A program made the translations under genes and the position numbers. The notes below the pieces were generated by a model, which ran no database searches, was not told where the DNA came from, and saw only the letters and a program-made list of their open reading frames with translations. Shown in pieces: positions 1 through 7,862 of a stretch of 64,000 nucleotides of DNA (position 1 is its first letter; every line of letters starts with the position of its first letter). Source of the stretch: Ancylothrix sp036704045 (GTDB taxonomy: Bacteria; Cyanobacteriota; Cyanobacteriia; Cyanobacteriales; Oscillatoriaceae); NCBI GenBank assembly GCA_036704045.1, contig DATNQM010000034.1:1-64000 (forward strand). The letters run 5' to 3'.

Positions 1-84
1 GTCTTCGCTTAAACCTTCGATTTTGTTGATGGAAGGACGAGCAACCGGCTTTTGTTGTTTGGGGCTAAGATTCTTTTTGTCCAT
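1..84 (-). CDS. cyanobactin precursor peptide, partial (leader only)
   Basis: The minus strand opens an ATG at 84-82 and reads 28 codons to the window edge without a stop. The product begins MDKKNLSPKQQKPVARPS and ends GLSED at the edge. It matches the leaders of the precursors at 193-381 and 616-822, including the LSE(E/D) block that corresponds to the processing-enzyme recognition element of PatE-type leaders. The core and follower lie outside the window. An AAGGA-like ribosome site sits about 10 bases upstream of the ATG. It is on the same strand as, and downstream of, the 193-381 precursor, so the two probably share a transcript. The family call is by leader similarity. Confidence 0.75.
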   Translation of the reverse strand, partial: MDKKNLSPKQQKPVARPSINKIEGLSED

Positions 85-192
85 GATCAATTGTTCCTTT
101 TTTTTTCGCAATTGAGTTTGTTTGAATTGAGACTTCTTGAGCAAAGATGATGTCTTTTCTCAACCTTGTCTTAGGCGTAATACTACTTAGAA

Positions 193-381
193 TTACTCTG
201 CATCATCCCCAGCAAAGGGAATGCAGACTAGAGTGCAAGTAATTGAGGGAGTTAGTGAGGATGATGCACCGCTCCACCCTTCCGTCAAAGCTTCTTCGGA
301 TAAACCTTCAATTGTCGGTTTATTGATAGAAGTACGAACAACAGGCTTCTGCTGTTTCGGGTTTAGATTTTTCTTTTCCAT
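193..381 (-). CDS. cyanobactin precursor peptide (PatE-like)
   Basis: This 62-aa peptide starts MEKKNLNPKQQKPVVR, like the MNKKN...PQQ..PV.R start of PatE leaders, and carries GLSEEAL, equivalent to the LAELSEEAL heterocyclase-recognition block. It ends IPFAGDDAE; FAGDDAE is a known follower that PatG-type proteases cut just before, usually after Pro or a heterocycle. The segment before it reads ...LTPS-ITCTLVCIP, resembling GVEPS-ITVCISVC of patellamide precursors, so the likely core is ITCTLVCIP. This has two Cys for thiazol(in)es and a C-terminal Pro. The N-terminal cut is inferred and a longer core is possible. The peptide would be cytoplasmic and modified by PatD-, PatA- and PatG-type enzymes; only PatA and an oxidase are in the window. 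Confidence 0.88.
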   Translation of the reverse strand: MEKKNLNPKQQKPVVRTSINKPTIEGLSEEALTEGWSGASSSLTPSITCTLVCIPFAGDDAE

Positions 382-615
382 CGTTGTCTCTTGCGAGAAG
401 TTTAACTTAGTTTTCCGTTAAGAAAACTTGAGATTTATGTTACCAACTTTTTTGGCTGTTGTCTATACATTTTTATGAAATTTTATTAAAAAATTTGATT
501 TTAATTTTCCTAAAATTTAATAATCCTTACTAGACACATCCTATCAACCATGCTAGTCTTAGCCCATAAGCATCTTAACAAGATGTGAAGTTTGTAAGTA
601 AAGGAAAAGTCTAAA
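382..615. promoter_or_regulatory. divergent intergenic region between two precursor genes
   Basis: These 234 AT-rich bases separate the minus-strand precursor (start 381) from the plus-strand one (start 616), so both promoters should lie here. Ribosome-site-like purine stretches are present on each side: AAGGA about 10 bases before the ATG at 616, and AAGAGA before the ATG at 381 on the minus strand. I could not assign -10 or -35 boxes with confidence. Confidence 0.5.
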
Positions 616-822
616 ATGGACAAAAAAAATCTTAACCCCAAACAACAAAAGCCCGTCAATCGCACCTTTATCTCCAAACCAATTAGTGGCCTTTCTGAAG
701 AGACTTTAACTCTGGGATGGATTGGGGTATCAAGTTCAATTACACCCTCTATGTGTCCAGTAATGGCTACATCGGCGGAATTGATGGGAAAGATTCCATT
801 TGCGGATGATTCTGCGGAGTAA
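616..822 (+). CDS. cyanobactin precursor peptide with long atypical core
   Basis: This 68-aa product begins MDKKNLNPKQQKPVNR, has GLSEETL in the leader and GWIGVSSSITPS before the variable part. It ends KIPFADDSAE, a variant of the FAGDDAE follower. The leader is nearly identical to that of the precursor at 193-381, while the region between TPS and FADDSAE is unrelated. It could give a core of about 16 residues, MCPVMATSAELMGKIP, with a single Cys and a C-terminal Pro. That is long for cyanobactins and contains Glu and Lys, so the exact core is uncertain. The gene is co-oriented with the SagB-type oxidase gene 304 bases downstream and divergent from the other precursors. An AAGGA ribosome site precedes the ATG. 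Confidence 0.85.
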   Translation: MDKKNLNPKQQKPVNRTFISKPISGLSEETLTLGWIGVSSSITPSMCPVMATSAELMGKIPFADDSAE

Positions 823-1126
823 ATTGTGTAACTTATCCCTCAAAGATTCAAAGAAATAAACTTTTTAACCCTCGTTATTATTGTCTATTTAACCAAAGGC
901 AAAATCGAGGGTTATTATTCCTGATCTTTGTGACTTTTTTGCGTTGTTTGATGAACAAAGTAAAAACGGCGGGATAAAGACGAATTAAAATCCTTAGACA
1001 CCTTTAGGGTGCAGGAATTTTACTAAATTCTCTCTCTTTTTTTGAATGGGTGATGCTTGATTGCATCGGTAAACAGCGTTTTTTTGTCATATTTTGTACA
1101 CCCTTTTAGCCTTTAAATTTTGAAAA
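823..1126 (+). promoter_or_regulatory. precursor-oxidase intergenic region with hairpin
   Basis: The 304 bases between the precursor and the oxidase hold an inverted repeat with arms AACCCTCG (867-874) and CGAGGGTT (906-913), followed by ATTATT. It could be a partial terminator or a processing stem that keeps the precursor transcript more abundant than the enzyme transcript. No other gene is seen. A promoter for the oxidase may also lie here, but none could be defined. Confidence 0.4.
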
Positions 1127-2521
1127 ATGAGCGTTTCATCTTTTACTTTGTCCTTGCGAGAAGAAATAACCCTCGTACCACAAGAACAAAATCTGATTTT
1201 GCAATCTCCTGTTCGCAAGTTAACCTTTCATAAACCTCAAGCTGGACTGCAAGGGGCTTTGTCTGCTCTTAAACAAGGAAATCAAACCTTGGATGAACTC
1301 CAACAGCAAATAATCGAAACTGATGGAATTGAAAGCGCAGAACAGTTTGAAGCCTACTTAGAAAGATTGATTCACCTTGGATGGGTTTGTCACTCCCTTA
1401 TCCCTTCATCTTTCTCGCTTATAAAAGCGATTCCAATGGCGGGAAACTATCAATTTGATCATTACGATATTGATTGGGAAGAAACCGTATTTACCCTCTC
1501 CCGATTTGCCTATTTGCGTCAGGTTGAAGGAAAAACTGTTCTGGAATGCCCCCTCTCCCAAACTAAAATTATTTTGTTAGATTGGCGGAGTGCGGCTTTG
1601 ATTGCAAAATTAGCTGAACCTCAAACTGTGACTGAATTAATAGCAGGAATTCCTGATATTTCAGAAGAAATTGGCAAGCAATTTATCTACCTGCTTCTGG
1701 CGACACAAATGCTTTCGTTTGAGACAGACGAACCTCCTTTAGTTTTTTGGGAATTCCACGATTTGCTTTTTCACAGCCGTAGTCGCAATGGCAGACATAA
1801 CTACCCCCTGGGCGGTATTTTTCCTTTCAAAGGCAAAATTGATCCGCTACCGGCGGTTAAACCTTTGATGGGGGATACCATTATTGAGCTTGCAAAACCT
1901 AACCTAGACGAACTTAAGAAAACTGATATTTCTTTAACAGAAGCCCTAGAAAAACGGTCTTCAATTCGGGAGCACGGCGAAACCCCTATGACTGTACAAC
2001 AACTGGGAGAACTTCTGTATCGCTGCGCTCGTGTCAAGAAGGTTTTAGAAACCGACTTTGGGGAAATAAGCCGTCGTCCCTATCCTGGCGGTGGAGCCAT
2101 CTACGAACTTGAAATTTATCCAGTTGTGCGTAATTGTGAGGGGCTAGAAACGGGTATTTATCAATACCATCCCTTAGATCATGTACTTTGCCCGATTTCT
2201 GAATGGACTCCAGAAGCAGAAGCCTTGATCACAGATGCTTGGTATGCTAACGGTCAACAAGTAAAACCTCAAGTTTTGCTGGTGATTACTGCTCGTTTTG
2301 GTCGGCTTTTTTGGAAATACCGGTCAATGGGTTATGCAGCAATCTTAAAGCACGTTGGTGTTATGTATCAAACGCTTTACCTTGTTGCCACTAGCATGAA
2401 TTTAGCCCCCTCTGCATTAGGTGCAGGGAATAGTGATCTTTTTGCGGCTGCAACGGGAATCGATTACTATGAGGAAGCTTCTGTGGGAGAGTTTATGTTA
2501 GGTTCGGTTTGTGAGAAGTAA
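1127..2521 (+). CDS. SagB/ThcOx-type FMN-dependent azoline oxidase
   Basis: This 464-aa protein has a C-terminal nitroreductase-fold domain from about residue 265. It shows an R-S-S-I-R FMN-phosphate motif, the SagB signature RRPYPGGGAIYELEIYP, and the late KHVGVMYQTLYLVATSM and APSALGAG blocks. The N-terminal ~250 residues correspond to the accessory region of SagB/ThcOx proteins, which may include a peptide-binding module. In RiPP pathways such enzymes oxidise thiazolines or oxazolines to thiazoles or oxazoles. In cyanobactin clusters the activity is either fused into PatG or carried by a stand-alone protein such as ThcOx, as here. The ATG at 1127 is the first good start. The partner heterocyclase is not in the window. 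The substrate assignment is inferred from the adjacent precursors. Confidence 0.88.
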   Translation: MSVSSFTLSLREEITLVPQEQNLILQSPVRKLTFHKPQAGLQGALSALKQGNQTLDELQQQIIETDGIESAEQFEAYLERLIHLGWVCHSLIPSSFSLIKAIPMAGNYQFDHYDIDWEETVFTLSRFAYLRQVEGKTVLECPLSQTKIILLDWRSAALIAKLAEPQTVTELIAGIPDISEEIGKQFIYLLLATQMLSFETDEPPLVFWEFHDLLFHSRSRNGRHNYPLGGIFPFKGKIDPLPAVKPLMGDTIIELAKPNLDELKKTDISLTEALEKRSSIREHGETPMTVQQLGELLYRCARVKKVLETDFGEISRRPYPGGGAIYELEIYPVVRNCEGLETGIYQYHPLDHVLCPISEWTPEAEALITDAWYANGQQVKPQVLLVITARFGRLFWKYRSMGYAAILKHVGVMYQTLYLVATSMNLAPSALGAGNSDLFAAATGIDYYEEASVGEFMLGSVCEK

Positions 2522-3015
2522 TTTCTCTGGCTCAATAAATGAAGCCCTAAATATTGAAAGTTTGGTTAGGAATACAAACCGAGCCTGACAAGTTTTCCCA
2601 AGGCAGGCAGAATGAACAGTTTAAAGATAGTTGAATTTCTGTTTCATCGTTTTTGGTTCCTACTTTTTCAAAATTTACTGAGAAATTTGATTGTTTAGAA
2701 CAGCCATCGCTTGCGAGAGTGATGGCTATTGTCTGCAAAGGATGCAGTAGGTTAATAGGGTGTAGCGCCTAGCGCAATTGAGCAGTTAATGAAAGTCTAT
2801 TGCCTGTCTTTATTAAAACTGGCAACAAAATTATTTTGCTTTCATTGCTCTGCATTAAAGGTAACGACAAACTTTTGAAACGTCAAGGTTTTTTTGGTAA
2901 TTTTTTGTGGATTTTTTTAGGCAAAAATGGGCAAGAATAAATTCGGTTGAATCAGTTAAAAGTCAACCGCTACTTACTTAATTAACAATTCAAATCATCC
3001 AGTTTTGAGATAGTT
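2522..3015. other. intergenic region with one hairpin
   Basis: About 490 bases lie between the convergent oxidase and LamG genes. The only structure noted is a 10-bp stem (2702-2711 with 2718-2727, one G-T pair, 6-base loop), without a clear T-run on either side. It may be a weak terminator. A 63-codon minus-strand open frame here (2547-2738) has no recognisable motif and was not called. Confidence 0.4.
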
Positions 3016-3855
3016 TTAAGTCCAAATTCTACCTCGACGGAAAGGTACTCGCGGCTTATCTGCTTGCCCCTCAGATAACTTTTTCCACCAATAGCCATAA
3101 TCTTCCAATCCCGTTGAATTTAATAACCGGTCTTTGGGATCTGGCGCATCAATAATTGGCATCAACGACTGACCCCAAATTGCCTCTCCATAAATTTTGC
3201 CATTTTGAGGTTTTTTCGCCTTTTCTTTTGCCAAAGTTCCCGACCCTTCTGACAACGGCCAATAGCCAACTAAGCCTGTTTCATCACCTTTTAAACGGTG
3301 AACTAACTTTGATTGAATTTCTTTCGCTGTGCGGACTTTATTCCAAACACGAACCTCAGAAATTTTGCCATTAAACAAATAATTTCCGTAACCTGGTTGC
3401 TCGGTGTCTCCTCCACCAATGCGGAAGGGACGTTTACTATTAGCTTTAAATTTCACATTAGTTTGCTTACTTACTTCTTGTCCATTGACATAGAAATAAG
3501 CTGTATCAGTTTTGCCATCATAGACTCCTGCTAAATGTACCCAAACATTAATTTCAACATTGGGCCCACGCAAGACAGTCCAACCTGCTCCCACTTCACC
3601 GCTACCGAGCCAAAATTCCCATTTTCTGGCCGGTGTGGCATAAAACATAAAGCCCTTACAACCGTCTTTGTCGGAACCATCCCGCGAAGTCAAAACCGAG
3701 GAGTATCCATCTCCTCCAATAAACATCGCCCACGCTTCAACGGTGAAAGTAGCAGGATTAATTTCTTTGGCATAGCTAATATCAATTTTGTCATCAATGC
3801 CATCAAAATTTAGCACTGTTTGCAAACGTTCTTGCACAGAATTCGTATTCGTCAT
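3016..3855 (-). CDS. LamG/concanavalin-A-like lectin-fold protein
   Basis: This 279-aa protein has a LamG-like jellyroll over residues ~12-205. Visible blocks are LNFDGIDDKIDI, FTVEAWAMF, WVHLAGVYDG, FYVNGQEV, FNGKISEVRVWNKVRTAKEI and LVGYWPLSEGSG. No signal peptide is seen. The last ~45 residues form a distinct tail rich in Tyr, Trp, Lys and Arg, ending RRGRIWT, which is not part of the fold. A GGAG ribosome site lies 9 bases before the ATG. It is downstream of patA and the PatB-like gene on the same strand, separated by a long inverted repeat. LamG domains bind carbohydrates or proteins. A role in the cyanobactin locus (peptide or product binding, or export) is only suggested by position. 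Confidence 0.82.
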   Translation of the reverse strand: MTNTNSVQERLQTVLNFDGIDDKIDISYAKEINPATFTVEAWAMFIGGDGYSSVLTSRDGSDKDGCKGFMFYATPARKWEFWLGSGEVGAGWTVLRGPNVEINVWVHLAGVYDGKTDTAYFYVNGQEVSKQTNVKFKANSKRPFRIGGGDTEQPGYGNYLFNGKISEVRVWNKVRTAKEIQSKLVHRLKGDETGLVGYWPLSEGSGTLAKEKAKKPQNGKIYGEAIWGQSLMPIIDAPDPKDRLLNSTGLEDYGYWWKKLSEGQADKPRVPFRRGRIWT

Positions 3856-3892
3856 GCTAACTATCTCCTGTCTTGCAATTATTTCCTATGTC

Positions 3893-3988
3893 ATTTGTCA
3901 CTTGTCATTTGTCCTGTGAGAAAAACTAAAGAGAGTCCTTTGTTTTTTGGATTTTGAAAAAACTAAGGACAAATGACAAGTGACAAAT
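3893..3988. repeat. 23-bp perfect inverted repeat
   Basis: Arms at 3893-3915 and 3966-3988 are exact reverse complements, built from TGTCATT/TGTCACT-like heptamers, around a 50-base spacer. It sits between the PatB-like and LamG genes, which share a strand. The heptamer composition resembles short repeats scattered in cyanobacterial genomes. It could form a strong stem and reduce read-through or stabilise the upstream patA transcript. Confidence 0.85.
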
Positions 3989-4018
3989 ACCTGGGTTAAA
4001 TTCGGCCTGAGTTTACTA

Positions 4019-4228
4019 TCAGCCCCACCAAGAACCACAACCAGAACTCTTAAGCTGCTGATAACTGCGGTAAGCAAAAGCCGGGGGGTCATTGTAATTG
4101 GCACCGTGCATTAAATCGATGCGGATATCCACCAAATCTTCAGACCGGCCATTGATCACATCCACACAACGATGGGGATGAATTAATTCCGGTCTTTTCA
4201 CCGGCGCCGATAATTTAGGCAACCTCAT
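4019..4228 (-). CDS. small cyanobactin-cluster protein, PatB-like
   Basis: This 69-aa protein contains HPHRCVDVINGR and DLVDIRIDLMHGAN, and ends SSGCGSWWG. It starts 13 bases after the patA stop, with a GGAGG ribosome site in the gap, so it is in operon with patA. The position and size (about 70-80 aa), and as I recall it the PHR-VDV motif, fit the PatB/AcyB/McaB family of conserved small proteins in cyanobactin clusters. Their biochemical role is unknown and they have been reported as dispensable in some reconstitutions. The PatC/TenC family is the alternative small protein and I cannot separate the two with certainty. Confidence 0.68.
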   Translation of the reverse strand: MRLPKLSAPVKRPELIHPHRCVDVINGRSEDLVDIRIDLMHGANYNDPPAFAYRSYQQLKSSGCGSWWG

Positions 4229-4241
4229 AAACCCTCCAAAA

Positions 4242-6251
4242 TTAGTAAGGAGTAGACCAAGAACGAACCTCGCCCAGGGTGACTGGGATCATGTCGCTAA
4301 CATCAATCGTAAAGCGGTAAACTTTCTTTGCACGCCGGCTATTTTCTGGGTCAAAGAACTTTAATTTCACATCCCAGCAATCACTATCAAGCCGGCAGAA
4401 TGGGCTTTTTTCAACGTTAATACTGTCGAGTTCCATACCTGTTGCTACAGCCTCAGCAAAGGTAGAAGCTGCCTGGAAAGCGTTGGTAGCAGCGAAGTTA
4501 AGAGCACGATCTTGGGAAGTGGTGCCCAAGTTCCGTAAATCGTAGTAAATGCGGTTAAGGAAACTGCCCAAGGTGCGGCGCATGGTTTCTTCAGTGGCGC
4601 CGTCTGCGGTGCTGCGGACAGTTTCTAAAGCAGCACTGACTAGGGTATTAACTTTCCAACTGTACATTCCCCGTGTGTTGTGCGGCTCAATCACCGGCAC
4701 GACTTGGCCAGAGAAAAGTTTAACGGTTCTGCCGGTGAGCACACCTGGTATGCTAACTCGTTCCACATAATCTTCGCTGTCTTCGGCTTCGACTTGGCCG
4801 GCCAAAAATTCTTGCAAAATACCGTACACATCCCGGCCAAATGCCCCTACCGGCTCAATGGCGTAAATGGGAGTCAGTTCTAGGTTAAGCGTCCAAATTA
4901 ATGCCTTTGCTTCGGAGGGGTTTTGTTCCAAATAATCGGCCATTTGGCGAGCGTCGTAGGGGTTAGCCGGCACAGTGGTATTGTCAATTTCATAAGCCGG
5001 CATCAGTTGTTTAAACGAGTCGCGCCTTGCTTCGCTGCCAAAGTCATAGCCCAATGTTCCCAAAGCGTAGACAAGCTGGTATTTTTCGAGGTCGCTTGGT
5101 GCTTGGCTGGCGCCGATGCCGGTTCTGGGGTTGTTGCTCATAGAATTGCTTGGAGTGCTAGAGGTATAAAATTGTGTAGAACTTGGTACAGTTTGGGCGG
5201 TAGGTTGTACTGCTAAAGAAGGCTGTGCGGTTTCTAAGCTTGGTTCTGGTTGTTCTTGGGGTTTTACAGTTTCTTCTAAAACCACTTCTGGTGTGCCGCC
5301 GCAACCGCAGCCGGCGGCCTCGACAGCTTCTAATGGCTCTGACATTTTTCCTCCTTTTTCTATTAAATAACTTGCGCCTAAAATGTTGAGCTTGCCAACT
5401 AAGCAGCGGTTTGTGCTTTCTGTGTCGGTGTTGCACGGTAAGGCGCTTTTTAAAATGGCTTCCCGTACTTTGCTAGGATCTGGTGTTTCTCCTTGCTGTA
5501 GTTGCTGGGACAGTAATAAAGCAGCTACGCCGGAAACAATGGGGGTGGCAAAGCTAGTACCACTTAACCGGTTCTTTGCACCTCCAGGTTTTGCTCCTAG
5601 TATTTTTTCTCCGGGGGCCAGAATGCCTTGATTTTTATAGGTTTCTCCCCAGTTACTAAAGCCTAGTGGCCGGCCTTGTTCGTCCATTGCTCCCACTGCC
5701 AAGACTGCCGGTAATGCTGCCGGGACGTGCAAGCAGTTGCAACCATCGTTTCCAGCCGCCGCCACGATTAAAACGTTGTGATCTGAACAGAGTTGCACGG
5801 CAGCTTCTAGCCAGCCTTCGGCTTCGCCTATTTCGGTCAGTTGACCGCCGCTGATATTGATAATGTGGGCACCGGCACTGACGGCGGTTTCGATGGCACG
5901 AGCTATGTCTAGCTGAGACACCCGGAACTGCTCGTCGGAAAATATCGGAACAATTAACCCCCGACATTGCGGGGCAATTCCTAGAATTTCTGAGCCGTGT
6001 TGCCCGAAGATGATGCTGGCAACATGGGTGCCATGCAGCGACATTCCACCGTCTGGCTTAGCTTCTTCTTGCACGAGTGTCGGCAATCGTGTCAGGTTGG
6101 CTCCTGCAAAACAGGGGTGAGTCTGATCTACTGGGCCATCCAGCACTGCGACGCAAATTTGGTCATTGCCTTGGGTTTTTGCCCAAAGGCTCTCAATTCC
6201 AGGGTTTGTGGTTACTATCGCGCTACTGCGCGACACTACGCTATCGGCCAT
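4242..6251 (-). CDS. patA: cyanobactin maturation protease PatA (subtilisin family)
   Basis: This 669-aa protein has an N-terminal subtilase domain with Asp38 (VAVLDGPVD), His73 (LHGTHVASI) and Ser233 (SGTSFATPIVSG). Ahead of a linker it has a Cys/Gly patch GCGCGG near residue 315, then a Pro/Thr/Gln-rich linker to about 385. The C-terminal ~280 residues (YALGTLGYDFGSEARR onward) match the conserved domain of unknown function shared by PatA and PatG. Length is typical of PatA (~680 aa). PatA removes the leader from the precursor to expose the core's N-terminus before PatG macrocyclises it. No signal peptide is seen, which fits a cytoplasmic enzyme. It is followed directly by the PatB-like gene. 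The start has no clear ribosome site, so the N-terminal ~15 residues are uncertain. Confidence 0.92.
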   Translation of the reverse strand: MADSVVSRSSAIVTTNPGIESLWAKTQGNDQICVAVLDGPVDQTHPCFAGANLTRLPTLVQEEAKPDGGMSLHGTHVASIIFGQHGSEILGIAPQCRGLIVPIFSDEQFRVSQLDIARAIETAVSAGAHIINISGGQLTEIGEAEGWLEAAVQLCSDHNVLIVAAAGNDGCNCLHVPAALPAVLAVGAMDEQGRPLGFSNWGETYKNQGILAPGEKILGAKPGGAKNRLSGTSFATPIVSGVAALLLSQQLQQGETPDPSKVREAILKSALPCNTDTESTNRCLVGKLNILGASYLIEKGGKMSEPLEAVEAAGCGCGGTPEVVLEETVKPQEQPEPSLETAQPSLAVQPTAQTVPSSTQFYTSSTPSNSMSNNPRTGIGASQAPSDLEKYQLVYALGTLGYDFGSEARRDSFKQLMPAYEIDNTTVPANPYDARQMADYLEQNPSEAKALIWTLNLELTPIYAIEPVGAFGRDVYGILQEFLAGQVEAEDSEDYVERVSIPGVLTGRTVKLFSGQVVPVIEPHNTRGMYSWKVNTLVSAALETVRSTADGATEETMRRTLGSFLNRIYYDLRNLGTTSQDRALNFAATNAFQAASTFAEAVATGMELDSINVEKSPFCRLDSDCWDVKLKFFDPENSRRAKKVYRFTIDVSDMIPVTLGEVRSWSTPY

Positions 6252-6801
6252 TTCATCACAAGATGGTTTGGTTTGGCTGATTCTCTGCCTAAAGACATAG
6301 GTTACTTGAATTTGAGTATAAAAAAACTTGTTTTGACTCTTGTTTTCGTTAATTTTTATTTCTAGTGCTTGTAAAGTTTTTTACTAGGCTTTTTTGTATT
6401 AATTGATACTTTTTGAATTTTGGCTGGGCGTAAGAAATGGTCATAAATCTAAGTTTTCAGGGAGTTATGGTGTCAAGAGGTAAAGTCATAAATTTTTATT
6501 AAATATTTTTATAGGCGTAAGAAAATGAATTTATTTTTTGATGATTTTCAAGGTGGAACTGATAGACAAATAGACATTTGCTTATTATTTTTAGGCTTAA
6601 AAAGGCTGACTAACTAGATTTTTTTGGGATTTTTCCCGAAAATAGGGCTAAAGCCACTATCTGCTGACAGTGATATATGCAGATTTTAAAGATGGCATTC
6701 ATTAAACTTGTCTAAATATGATGGCCAAATAGCACATAATAAATAAGCTGCCCACAAAATAACTGGCAACTTAAAAAAATGTCAATTTAGCTTTATGACT
6801 A
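6252..6801. other. AT-rich intergenic region upstream of patA
   Basis: These 550 bases contain no convincing gene. The patA promoter should lie here (patA is transcribed leftward from 6251), as may the terminator of the hydrolase gene ending at 6802. A GGCGTAAGAAA sequence occurs twice (near 6427 and 6514). I see no clear hairpin followed by a T-run. Confidence 0.4.
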
Positions 6802-7710
6802 TTAAGTTACATCTATAGGTAGCGATTTTTCTAAAATCCACTGTTGCAAAATAGGATTGACCAACTCCGGCGCCTCATCCTGGGGACAATGACCAACCCC
6901 CTCCAAAGGAATAAACTTTTCTACTTGCGGATACTTGACAAATTCTCTCCCTAATGATATTGGTTCCCAAGGGTCATCAGTTCCCCATAAAATGATGGCC
7001 TTACAAGGCAAGATTGGCAATAAATCTTCTGGTAACGGCCCCTGAGAGTAGGCAGTAAAGGCAACAAATACATCGACTGCGCCCTTATCGCGGGCCGGTT
7101 CTAAAATAAGCTCGATCAATTCATCCGTCACTGCATCTGCACGCCGGTATGCCTGTAACAAAATTTTCCGCACGGTTGCCGGTTTGGCAATTTGATTGAA
7201 AAAAAACTGACTAACAGCCTTGAATGAAAGCACTTTTTGTGCGACTGGAGCACCAAAACGGCGATACCAAGGCAAACCAGCCTGTTTCCGTTCATGCAGC
7301 AACCGCAGTGAACAATTCAGCAACGCCACACCCCTCGCCAAATCAGGAAAATCCACCGCCGCCTGCATAACGGCCACACAACCGATAGAATTACCCACCA
7401 GAAAAGCAGAGTCCCCCACTATCTCGCGGCAAAAATCTGCAATTTGCTGACCCCAGGTTTCAAAGGTGTAGGAAATTTCCACATTAGGGGCCGGTTTAGC
7501 CGAACCGCCAAACCCAATCAAATCAAGAGCATAAACACGACAACACTCAGCCAAGACCGACAAATTTTTCCGCCAATGACCACAAGAAGCCCCAAAACCG
7601 TGTATCAAAACCACCGCCGGCCCGCTAAGACCGGCAGTTTGATAACAAATCGGAAAACCGCGCCACATCCAAGTTTGTGATTTTATTGAGGCAGAAATGA
7701 CAGAAGACAT
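6802..7710 (-). CDS. alpha/beta-fold hydrolase
   Basis: This 302-aa protein has the oxyanion block VVLIHGFGASCGHWR, the nucleophile elbow G-N-S-I-G (Ser of the triad), a late acid in WGTDDPW and the catalytic His in GVGHCPQDEAP. It is a single-domain enzyme with an ordinary cap region and no signal peptide. The spacing resembles haloperoxidase, MenH or pheophytinase-like cyanobacterial hydrolases. The substrate cannot be told from sequence. It is divergent from the agmatinase gene, with a ~150-base gap. Nothing ties it clearly to the cyanobactin locus 550 bases away. Confidence 0.85.
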   Translation of the reverse strand: MSSVISASIKSQTWMWRGFPICYQTAGLSGPAVVLIHGFGASCGHWRKNLSVLAECCRVYALDLIGFGGSAKPAPNVEISYTFETWGQQIADFCREIVGDSAFLVGNSIGCVAVMQAAVDFPDLARGVALLNCSLRLLHERKQAGLPWYRRFGAPVAQKVLSFKAVSQFFFNQIAKPATVRKILLQAYRRADAVTDELIELILEPARDKGAVDVFVAFTAYSQGPLPEDLLPILPCKAIILWGTDDPWEPISLGREFVKYPQVEKFIPLEGVGHCPQDEAPELVNPILQQWILEKSLPIDVT

Positions 7711-7862
7711 AAGGATAAATTAAAAATTTTTGATAGTTCTTTGTTCATTGTTGATTGCTTTGTTCAACCTGACAACCAATAACCGAATCTTTTAGATCCA
7801 AGCCACGCAACAATATGTCACGATAAGCATGATGTTGACTATTGTTTCTAAAAATTGCAGAT

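Noticed and set aside
2547..2738. 63-codon minus-strand open frame
   Set aside because: No motif, no ribosome site, and it lies across a hairpin in an intergenic region; probably chance.
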